Below are positions 6,989-13,107 of a DNA stretch of 13,107 nucleotides, piece by piece (position 1 is the first letter of the stretch; each line of letters opens with the position of its first letter). The translations under genes were made by a program, and so were the position numbers. Source of the stretch: Chitinophagaceae bacterium (GTDB lineage Bacteria > Bacteroidota > Bacteroidia > Chitinophagales > Chitinophagaceae); contig DMRT01000193.1 in the NCBI GenBank assembly GCA_003455235.1, positions 1-13,107 on the forward strand, read 5' to 3'. A model generated the notes under the pieces. That model was not told the DNA's origin, searched no databases, and was given only the letters and a program-made list of their open reading frames with translations.

Positions 6989-7789
6989 TCAGGGCTGCTT
7001 CAGAATGTAATCCAGGGAGTGTTCCACCTGTGAATTATGTGTGCTCCCTTCATGTACCTGGTATTTATAATCAAGAAAAGGATAGTTTTTTTTCCTCAGA
7101 AATTCCTCCATCTCATTTGTTCCGGCTTTAATTCGGTTAAAGATCTCCAGGCTGCCCGCGGAGAAGTAGAGATTCATTTTATTTTTCCTGTCTTTTGGTA
7201 AATGATTAAAACGGTAGATGGAATAATTGTCAATCCACAGGGAGGGACTGAGTGCATAATAATTTTTGAAGAGCGTATCGTTTTTAAACAGGCAATAAAA
7301 AACAAACAGTCCGCCCAATGAATGTCCCATGATTGAATTGTTGCCCGCCTGAACATGATAGGTTGAATTGATCACTGGCGCCAGCTCCGTTTTAAGGAAC
7401 TGGTAGAAATGTTCAATCTGCCCATATTCAGCAGATAACCCGGCTGTGTCTCCGTTATTGATGGCAGGTAAAATAAAATCCCGCCGCCTCAACACGTGAA
7501 AGTTGCCAATGTGCCCGATACCCACAAAAATGGTATTGCCGGCTTTCCGGGAAAATTCAGGTTGGGCGATCAGTTCCCTTAATTTTTTTCCCGATTTCAG
7601 GTTGGCATCCAGGTAATAAAACACCGAGAGGTTTTTAACCGTGTCGGATCCGGCCGGTGCATGGATGTAGACCTCAAAACTATCCTTCACGTTTTCAGAA
7701 TACATGATCCTGGTTGGACGTGAAGATGTTTTTTGTGCACAGGAAAAAAGGGCCGTACTGATAAACAGAAGGAAAAGAATATTCTTCAT
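6989..7789 (-). CDS. Lipoprotein alpha/beta-hydrolase, putative esterase
   Basis: The product is 266 aa from the ATG at 7789. The frame stays open upstream to 7918, but only this start puts a lipoprotein signal at the N-terminus: MKNILFLLFISTALFSC, with lipobox LFSC and Cys17. It is therefore probably attached to a membrane facing the periplasm or the cell surface. The fold fits the putative esterase family (PF00756, esterase D/IroE-like). The nucleophile elbow is GHSLGG with Ser157, His251 in HEGSTHNS is the likely catalytic His, and Glu215 in SAGSLE is a candidate acid. Substrates of such enzymes include siderophore and sugar esters; none can be named here. It lies downstream of the M1 peptidase gene on the same strand, but a strong terminator (7885-7914) separates them. 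Only a weak promoter-like TACATTTA (7808-7815) was seen upstream. Confidence 0.88.
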   Translation of the reverse strand: MKNILFLLFISTALFSCAQKTSSRPTRIMYSENVKDSFEVYIHAPAGSDTVKNLSVFYYLDANLKSGKKLRELIAQPEFSRKAGNTIFVGIGHIGNFHVLRRRDFILPAINNGDTAGLSAEYGQIEHFYQFLKTELAPVINSTYHVQAGNNSIMGHSLGGLFVFYCLFKNDTLFKNYYALSPSLWIDNYSIYRFNHLPKDRKNKMNLYFSAGSLEIFNRIKAGTNEMEEFLRKKNYPFLDYKYQVHEGSTHNSQVEHSLDYILKQP

Positions 7790-7884
7790 GCGAAAACGGG
7801 CGTTGCGTAAATGTACATAACAATCGGGCTTGGTGAATATGCCGGCTGTGTTAAACTGCTGTAAAATGGTTGTGCAGCCTGCCA

Positions 7885-7914
7885 TAAAAAATGCCCCGGA
7901 ATATTCCGGGGCAT
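7885..7914 (-). terminator. Rho-independent terminator of the M1 peptidase gene
   Basis: Positions 7891-7914 are a perfect 24-nt palindrome (ATGCCCCGGAAT and its complement). It folds with a 9-bp GC-rich stem and an AATATT loop. On the minus strand it is followed by a run of six T (plus 7886-7891). It starts 21 nt past the stop of the aminopeptidase gene and fully separates it from the esterase gene. Confidence 0.88.
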
Positions 7915-7935
7915 CCATGATTTTTTATTAAGCGC

Positions 7936-10380
7936 TTATTTTAATCCCTCGGCGATATAATCCTCAATTTCTTTTCCTTTGGCTTTTGCCAATTTGGTCA
8001 GACCACCCTTGATGGTAGGGTCAACAAATCCGCGGAACTGTTCAGGCACCAGGTTGCGGAATTTGATGATGAGGTCGATGCCTTTTTTCACATTGGCAGT
8101 GTTCTGTACTTTTTCAAGATAACCGGCGAAAGTGGCGCTGGCACCTACTTTTTCCTGGCTCAGCGGCATTTTTTCGTAGCGGCTGGCCACCATGTCAAAG
8201 TCGGCCTCGGTTCCTTCGCTCATGATGATGTCGGTAACGGTTTCGCCCAGGTCGCCCTTGGCGTCATTGCTGTATTTTTTTGCCAGTTCATACGCTTTGG
8301 ATGGCTCCAGGCTTTGCAGGCCATTGAGTGCGGCGCCGGCTACGGAATAGCTGCTGTCGCTGAGGTTCTTTTCAAACAGTGGTTTGTATTTTGCATCCAC
8401 TTTTTTGGCAAGGAAAGCAAGAGCGGCTGCTTTAGTCCTCCTGTCTTTTTCTGAATTGGCAATCTTTTCGATCTCGCTCACCACGTTTGCATCGTCTTTG
8501 AATTTTGAGGCACCCAGTTTGTTGATGGTGCTTCTGCGCAGCGGGGCGTATTTGTCTTTTAATCCTTCGGCCAGTTCGGGCATTGCTTTTTTGCCGAAAT
8601 AATCCAGCGCTTCCTTCCTGTCCATATACAGCGGAGCGTATTTCAACTGGTGAATGAAATTTTCGGCGGTTTTGTTATCTGTTTTTTGCCAGAGCATTAC
8701 TTTATCGGCATCCACATTGATCAGGTCGGGCTTTTGAGAATAATCAAAGGAGAAGGTATCGATTTTGTTTTCCACCCATACATTATATCTCTTTTTATTG
8801 GCGCCGTTGTACACATCAATGGCAAGCGGCAGTTTGAATACCTTATCGGTCTTCTGTGTCTGTTCTACGATCACCATGGCTTTGCCCGGTACGTCGTAAT
8901 TGTAATCGATCTTCACGATGGGGTGTCCGCTTCCGAAATACCATTGGTTCCAGAACCAGTTCAGGTCTTTTCCGGTTACTTCTTCAAATGCCAGGCGCAT
9001 CTGGTGGGCTTCGCCGTTTTTGAATTTATTGGTGGTAAGATAATTGTTCAATGATTTGAAATAGGCTTCATCACCAACAAAATTCCTCAGCATGTGCTGA
9101 ACCCGTCCGCCTTTCTGGTAGCTTACCAGGTCAAACACATCTTCTTTATCGCTGTACCTGAAACGAACGAGGTCTTTTTTTGCATCATTAGCACTTCCCA
9201 GGTATTGTGCCATTCCCTGGTAGTTCTCTTCATCACCGGCATCTTTGCCGTATTTGTATTCCATCCACAATGTCTGGCTGTAATCGGCCATGGTTTCATT
9301 TACGGTGATGTTGCTCCAGCTTTCGGTGGTTACATAATCGCCAAACCATTGGTGAAACAGTTCGTGGGCGATTACGGTTTCCCATCCATTGGCATCGGTG
9401 AGCTGGCGTGCATTCTGATAAGCGCTTTCCTGGTGCAGGGTACTGGTGGTATTTTCCATGGCACCGCTTACATAATCACGGCCAACGATCTGGCTGTACT
9501 TCTGCCAGGGATAATCTACACCCAGTTTATCGGAAAAGAATTTGATCATTTCGGGGGTAAGGCCGAATACGCCTCTTGCATAAGGAGCCTGGTCGGGCTC
9601 TACATAATAACTTACTTCTTTGCCCTTGTAGCTGTCTTTGATTATTTTATAATCGCCCACGCCCATGAAGAACAGGTACGGCGAGTGAGGCATGTCCATT
9701 TTCCAGTAATCGGTACGGGTACCATCGGTATTTTTTTTCTGGCTGATGAGTAAACCGTTACTAAGGGTAACATATTTGGCCGGAACGGTCATGTATATCT
9801 CATTGGTGGTTTTCTGGTTGGGTTTGTCAATGGTGGGGCACCAAACGCTGGTGGCTTCGGTTTCACCCTGTGTCCAGATCTGGGTGGGCTTGTCCTTTTC
9901 TTCTCCTTTCGGGTTAATAAAGTAAAGTCCCTTGGCATCGTTGATGGCAGCGCTTCCTTTTACTTTTATTTCGTTTGGTTTGCTGATGTAGTCGATGTAC
10001 ACGGTGTAGTTTTCACCACCTTTATAGGATTTATCCAGTTTGATCCGCAGTTCCATTCCATCGTACTTGTATTTAAGGGTGGATTTAGCAGCGCCTTTCA
10101 TAATGGCCACTTCTTTGATCTCCATTCCTTTTGCATCCAGGGTGAGTGAATCGGTGGGATAGAAATGGGGTTTTGCGGTCAGCCATTCTTTTCCATACAT
10201 CCATGCCTTATCGTAATCAAAACGTACTTCCAGTTTTGTATGTACCAGGTCATTGATTTTTGTAGGCGTAGCCCGGTATATTTTTTTCCAGGAAGTGTCG
10301 GGAGCGGGTTCATTACCGGGTTGGGCCATAGCTAAAAATGGTCCTGCAACCAGGGCAAGCAAAAACGTGATTTTTTTCAT
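7936..10380 (-). CDS. Secreted M1 family zinc aminopeptidase
   Basis: The product is 814 aa from the ATG at 10380. An upstream in-frame ATG at 10401 is rejected because it falls inside the -7 box and would precede the signal peptide. MKKITFLLALVAGPFLAMAQ is a signal peptide cut near residue 20, so the enzyme acts in the periplasm or outside. An N-terminal beta domain (about 40-230) is followed by the catalytic domain. It has the substrate-binding GAMEN motif (306-310) and the zinc site HELFH, with His339, catalytic Glu340 and His343. Exactly 18 residues after His343 comes the third ligand Glu362 (in NITVNE). Tyr421 in LVSYQKGG is the expected proton donor. The C-terminal ~250 residues look like helical HEAT-type repeats. 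It removes N-terminal amino acids from peptides, probably for nutrient use or turnover. All active-site residues are intact. Confidence 0.96.
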   Translation of the reverse strand: MKKITFLLALVAGPFLAMAQPGNEPAPDTSWKKIYRATPTKINDLVHTKLEVRFDYDKAWMYGKEWLTAKPHFYPTDSLTLDAKGMEIKEVAIMKGAAKSTLKYKYDGMELRIKLDKSYKGGENYTVYIDYISKPNEIKVKGSAAINDAKGLYFINPKGEEKDKPTQIWTQGETEATSVWCPTIDKPNQKTTNEIYMTVPAKYVTLSNGLLISQKKNTDGTRTDYWKMDMPHSPYLFFMGVGDYKIIKDSYKGKEVSYYVEPDQAPYARGVFGLTPEMIKFFSDKLGVDYPWQKYSQIVGRDYVSGAMENTTSTLHQESAYQNARQLTDANGWETVIAHELFHQWFGDYVTTESWSNITVNETMADYSQTLWMEYKYGKDAGDEENYQGMAQYLGSANDAKKDLVRFRYSDKEDVFDLVSYQKGGRVQHMLRNFVGDEAYFKSLNNYLTTNKFKNGEAHQMRLAFEEVTGKDLNWFWNQWYFGSGHPIVKIDYNYDVPGKAMVIVEQTQKTDKVFKLPLAIDVYNGANKKRYNVWVENKIDTFSFDYSQKPDLINVDADKVMLWQKTDNKTAENFIHQLKYAPLYMDRKEALDYFGKKAMPELAEGLKDKYAPLRRSTINKLGASKFKDDANVVSEIEKIANSEKDRRTKAAALAFLAKKVDAKYKPLFEKNLSDSSYSVAGAALNGLQSLEPSKAYELAKKYSNDAKGDLGETVTDIIMSEGTEADFDMVASRYEKMPLSQEKVGASATFAGYLEKVQNTANVKKGIDLIIKFRNLVPEQFRGFVDPTIKGGLTKLAKAKGKEIEDYIAEGLK

Positions 10381-10398
10381 TACTATAATTTTAGAGTG

Positions 10399-10406
10399 CA
10401 AAAATA
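10399..10406 (-). promoter_or_regulatory. Probable -7 box for the M1 aminopeptidase gene
   Basis: On the minus strand TATTTTTG matches TAnnTTTG and is followed by CACTCT. The ATG lies 18 nt downstream, giving a short leader. No TTTG was found at -33 spacing. The site is in the 116-nt divergent spacer shared with the DUF4476 gene. Confidence 0.5.
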
Positions 10407-10466
10407 AGTGAGAAGGGGTGAAGGTAACCTGTTTTTATTTGAGTGGCAAGGCATGGTATTTATGAG

Positions 10467-10474
10467 TATTTTTG
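10467..10474 (+). promoter_or_regulatory. Probable -7 box for the DUF4476 gene
   Basis: TATTTTTG matches TAnnTTTG 22 nt before the ATG at 10497. The nearest TTTG upstream (10438-10441) is 25 nt away, longer than the usual 19-21, so the -33 element is doubtful. The bases downstream (AGCCGA) differ from the CMCTCC pattern of the other sites. Confidence 0.42.
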
Positions 10475-10496
10475 AGCCGATCAACCAAGGAACCAG

Positions 10497-11663
10497 ATGA
10501 CCCGGATCCGTCAAAAAATCATACTGACTGTTTGCTTTTTATTTTTTCTTGCATTACACAGCCGTGCTCAGAAAAACAGGTTTGTTTATATCCAGTCGGA
10601 GAACCGGCAGATGTTTTATGTAAAACTGGCGGATAAGCTTTTCAATTCGTCAGAAACGGGGTATGTAATTATTCCGGCACTGGCCGAAGGAACTTACCCG
10701 GCTTTGATCGGGTTTACTAAAAATGAAACATCCCAGCAGCGTGTCAGCATTGTGATGAAGGATGCAGACATGGGCTGTTTGCTGAAAAACTTCGGCGATA
10801 AAGGGTGGGGTTTGGTAAACCTGCAGACCATGCAAACAGTAATGGCCCGGAAAGACGAAGGAAACCAGGAACCATTAATCGAACTGGCTACCGATTCATT
10901 TTCTATAATACTGGCAGCTGTGGTGAACGATCCGGGTATATTGAAGCACCCGGTTGTGCCAAAAGATTCAGCAATTTTATTGACAAAGGAAGAGAATAAG
11001 CAGGTAGCTGGTAAAGAGGAGAAGCCGGCTCCGGAAGCGCAGTTGAAAGAAAATGTTCGGGTACCCGTTACCCAGGTTAAAAAAATAAGCGAGGAAAACA
11101 CGGCGGACGAAACACGGATTATTTACCTGGATGTTTCAGACAGCAAGTCAGACACAATCCCGGTGTTTATTCCGGTAAAAGCAACAGAAGATACGCTCCC
11201 CAAACGCAAAAACGAGGAGGTGAAAGCCGAAGTAAAAAATGCAGATATGCCGGTAAAGGATTCCCGGTTCCTGGATATGGAACTGCCCAACCCCAACCTG
11301 AACAAGGATACAGGGGCAGTGATTTCTGATACCTTGGTAGCAGACAAGAAGGCCGATGCTGCAAACACACGGTGTAAACAAACAGCTACGGAAAAGGATT
11401 TCCTGAACCTGCGCAAACAGATGGCAGCAGGAGTTACCGATGTTAATATGATCAATGCAGCATTAAAAAAATTCCGGACTACCTGCTTTACAACAGACCA
11501 GGTAAAAAACCTGGGCGCCTTATTTTTAACGGATGAGGGAAAATATAAGCTGTATGTTGCCGCCTACCCCTTTGTGGCTGATTTGCCGCAATACGGGTTA
11601 TTGGAAAGCCAGTTAAAAGACGAGTATTATATTTCCAGGTTCAGGGCCATGCTTCATCAATGA
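10497..11663 (+). CDS. Exported DUF4476 domain protein
   Basis: The product is 388 aa. A signal peptide (about 1-24, ending HSRAQ) precedes an N-terminal beta-rich region, residues 27-115 (RFVYIQSENRQMFYVKL, GYVIIPALAEGTYPALIGF), similar to those of other Bacteroidota envelope proteins. Residues about 150-290 form a charged, low-complexity linker rich in Lys, Glu, Asp and Pro. The C-terminal part, about 292-385, matches the DUF4476 pattern (PF14771): a Cys (C293), a helix DFLNLRKQM, MINAALKKFRTTCFTTDQVKNLGALF, and the final YKLYVAAYPFVADLPQYGLLESQL. Cys293 and Cys330 could form a disulfide. The biochemical role of DUF4476 is unknown. truA starts 28 nt downstream on the same strand, so the two are probably co-transcribed. 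A -7 box lies at 10467-10474. Confidence 0.85.
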   Translation: MTRIRQKIILTVCFLFFLALHSRAQKNRFVYIQSENRQMFYVKLADKLFNSSETGYVIIPALAEGTYPALIGFTKNETSQQRVSIVMKDADMGCLLKNFGDKGWGLVNLQTMQTVMARKDEGNQEPLIELATDSFSIILAAVVNDPGILKHPVVPKDSAILLTKEENKQVAGKEEKPAPEAQLKENVRVPVTQVKKISEENTADETRIIYLDVSDSKSDTIPVFIPVKATEDTLPKRKNEEVKAEVKNADMPVKDSRFLDMELPNPNLNKDTGAVISDTLVADKKADAANTRCKQTATEKDFLNLRKQMAAGVTDVNMINAALKKFRTTCFTTDQVKNLGALFLTDEGKYKLYVAAYPFVADLPQYGLLESQLKDEYYISRFRAMLHQ

Positions 11664-11691
11664 GGAAGAAAGAAGAATAAAGGTTCATTTT

Positions 11692-12429
11692 ATGCCACGC
11701 TATTTTATTGAAGTTTCATACAAAGGCACTTCTTATTCGGGATTCCAGGTGCAGAAAAATGCCAATTCCGTGCAGGCGGAAGTGGAAAAAGCACTCGCTG
11801 TTTTTTATAAAAGGAATTTCGAACTAACGGGTTCATCCCGTACTGATGCCGGAGTGCATGCACTGCAGAATTTTTTTCATTTTGACGTGGATGGGGAGAT
11901 CGGTGATGATTCGTATAACCTGAATGCGATCTTGCCGCCTGATATTGTTATCCGCCGGGTATTCCGGGTAAACGAAGAGGCACATTGCCGTTTTGATGCC
12001 CAAAGCCGGGAGTACCGTTATTATATTTTTGATTGTAAGAATCCCTTTCTCCAGGACCGGGCATATTATTTCCCATACCCTCTCGACAGGACGGTACTAC
12101 AGCAGGCAGCCAAAGAAGTGTTACTTCAAAAGGACTTTACCAGCTTTTCGAAACGCAATACGCAGGTAAATACATTTCAATGCAGTGTTTATGAAAGCGA
12201 ATGGATAGAAGAAAAGGATTGTCTCGTTTACCGGGTAAGGGCCAACCGCTTTTTACGCGGAATGGTGAAAGGGCTTGTGGGAACCATTCTTCAGGCCGGC
12301 CGCCACAAAATCACCCTGGACGAATTCCTCCATGTTTTCCAGGCAAAAGACTGCACCAAAGCAGATTTTTCGGTGGGTTCTGAAGGTCTGTTCCTTTGCA
12401 GGGTTGAGTTTCCGGGTGTGGATGGCTGA
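11692..12429 (+). CDS. truA: tRNA pseudouridine(38-40) synthase TruA
   Basis: This 245-aa cytoplasmic enzyme isomerises uridines at positions 38-40 in the anticodon arm of many tRNAs. The N-terminal motif YKGTSYSGFQVQ (10-21) and the catalytic motif GSSRTDAGVHA are intact, with the nucleophile Asp52. FDAQSREYRYYIF and the C-terminal NRFLRGMVKGLVGTILQAGR are the expected RNA-binding and second-domain segments. The length is normal. A purine-rich stretch (GAGGAAGAAAGAAGAATAAAGG) of the 28-nt spacer precedes the ATG and may serve ribosome binding. No clear terminator follows; the next recognisable signals belong to the rRNA operon, so read-through towards it is possible. Confidence 0.96.
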   Translation: MPRYFIEVSYKGTSYSGFQVQKNANSVQAEVEKALAVFYKRNFELTGSSRTDAGVHALQNFFHFDVDGEIGDDSYNLNAILPPDIVIRRVFRVNEEAHCRFDAQSREYRYYIFDCKNPFLQDRAYYFPYPLDRTVLQQAAKEVLLQKDFTSFSKRNTQVNTFQCSVYESEWIEEKDCLVYRVRANRFLRGMVKGLVGTILQAGRHKITLDEFLHVFQAKDCTKADFSVGSEGLFLCRVEFPGVDG

Positions 12430-12578
12430 AGACCGGCCTTTTTGAGTGTGAATTTTCTACGGGATGCTGAAAATTTTTCAAAAAAAATCGGGTATGCTGT
12501 AATCCGCATTGGTATTCGGTTATAGCAGAAATGGGAGGCAGTTTTTTTGGCCTGTGAATAACTATTTGGCAGAATTAT

Positions 12579-12609
12579 TTTGGTAGCAGTTTTCCGCCCC
12601 GTATCTTTG
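12579..12609 (+). promoter_or_regulatory. rRNA promoter P1
   Basis: TTTG (12579-12582) and TATCTTTG (12602-12609) are separated by 19 nt, a full match to the Bacteroidota -33/-7 consensus. The downstream bases CCGTCC resemble those at the tRNA-Glu promoter. Transcription would start near 12616, about 280 nt before mature 16S. Confidence 0.75.
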
Positions 12610-12694
12610 CCGTCCGCTTTTGAAAAAAGAGCCAGTTCTTAACATCTTTTCTCCTCAGATTCAAGTATTTATTTTCAAAAAAAGTAAAGAAAAA

Positions 12695-12726
12695 TTTGGG
12701 TGATTAAATAAAGGCCCTTACTTTTG
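12695..12726 (+). promoter_or_regulatory. rRNA promoter P2
   Basis: TTTG (12695-12698) and TACTTTTG (12719-12726) are 20 nt apart, a full consensus match, followed by CACTCCC. Transcription would start near 12733, giving a leader of about 163 nt before 16S. It lies 116 nt after P1. Confidence 0.78.
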
Positions 12727-12766
12727 CACTCCCAATTAAAAATGGGGGCAAAAAGTAAAGCCAAAA

Positions 12767-12777
12767 GATCTTTGAAA
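12767..12777 (+). promoter_or_regulatory. boxA-like antitermination element in the rRNA leader
   Basis: GATCTTTGAAA lies about 35 nt after the inferred P2 start. It resembles the TCTTTGA-type boxA sequences in Bacteroidota rRNA leaders, where NusB/NusE-type factors prevent early termination. The call rests on motif and position only. Confidence 0.5.
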
Positions 12778-12852
12778 GTTTGGAAACAGCAGCAAATAGT
12801 CATTTGATTATCAAGGTAATGTTAGCGCAAATATTAATTTAGAATTTGACGT

Positions 12853-12870
12853 TAATTTCCAATGAAATTA
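12853..12870 (+). other. Small hairpin in the 16S leader
   Basis: TAATTTC (12853-12859) pairs perfectly with GAAATTA (12864-12870) around a CAAT tetraloop, ending 25 nt before mature 16S. It may help leader folding or processing; the long RNase III stem would need the 3' flank of 16S, outside the window. Confidence 0.45.
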
Positions 12871-12895
12871 CACAGTCAGTTCAAACAACTCATTT

Positions 12896-13107
<212 letters not shown>

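Larger units (their letters stand above)
12430..12895 (+). other. Non-coding rRNA leader region
   Basis: This 466-nt stretch between truA and 16S rRNA holds no credible gene. About 12430-12575 shows only A/T-rich DNA without a clear signal. 12579-12726 carries two consensus promoters in tandem. From about 12733 onwards it is the transcribed leader, with a boxA-like element (12767-12777) and a small hairpin (12853-12870) just before the mature 16S end. Confidence 0.75.

Noticed and set aside
7808..7815. TACATTTA on the minus strand as an esterase promoter
   Set aside because: It lacks the final G of TAnnTTTG and has no TTTG at -33; too weak to list.
7790..7918. N-terminal extension of the esterase to 7918
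   Set aside because: It would cover the terminator palindrome and bury the lipoprotein signal; the ATG at 7789 is far better.
9094..9753. Long plus-strand reading frame (219 codons) inside the M1 peptidase gene
   Set aside because: It is antisense to the conserved catalytic region and its product resembles no family I recognise; it is a shadow of strong codon bias on the other strand.
12469..12489. TGAAAA/TTTTCA dyad after truA as a terminator
   Set aside because: The stem is short, all A/T apart from one pair, and leaves almost no loop.

Overview
The window looks like chromosomal housekeeping DNA from a member of the Bacteroidota, most likely family Chitinophagaceae. Four things point there: the 5' part of a 16S rRNA gene whose early variable region resembles Chitinophaga and its relatives; Bacteroidota-type promoters (TTTG near -33, TAnnTTTG near -7) instead of sigma70 boxes; Shine-Dalgarno-poor, A-rich start regions; and secreted families common in this phylum (DUF4476, proteins with a GDEVVLYNDGTW-like motif). 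The genus cannot be fixed from what is visible. I see no phage, insertion sequence, CRISPR array or sign of recent transfer.

Layout. 1-249 is the tail of a secreted-type YD/RHS-like protein, closed by a strong terminator. 363-1082 is a small exported protein made of two similar halves. A bidirectional terminator (1114-1146) separates it from a tRNA-Glu(UUC) on the minus strand (1170-1241), which has its own consensus promoter. 1462-3800 is the glycolytic pair gap and pgk, separated by a long palindromic element. 3835-4467 is an exported protein with a DGTW motif. 4532-6988 is a tight four-gene cluster, lemA-lemA-TPM-TPM, the most unusual gene group here: both a LemA-type and a TPM-type gene are present twice. 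Its last stop codon directly abuts the stop of a convergent lipoprotein esterase gene (6989-7789, minus). Upstream of that on the minus strand is a large secreted M1 zinc aminopeptidase (7936-10380, minus). Divergent from it are a DUF4476 protein (10497-11663) and truA (11692-12429). The window ends with a ribosomal RNA operon start: two tandem promoters, a boxA-like leader element, a leader hairpin and the first ~210 nt of 16S rRNA.

How it fits together. Gap and Pgk catalyse consecutive steps of lower glycolysis. The tRNA, truA and rRNA genes serve translation. The remaining genes are mostly envelope or secreted proteins. Most of the window is ordinary. The items worth a second look are the doubled LemA/TPM operon, a promoter motif that extends past the -7 box (CMCTCC following TAnnTTTG in five of six sites), two terminators with the same AGCAAT hexaloop, the internally repetitive element between gap and pgk, the internal duplication in the 363-1082 protein, and the zero-gap convergent gene ends.
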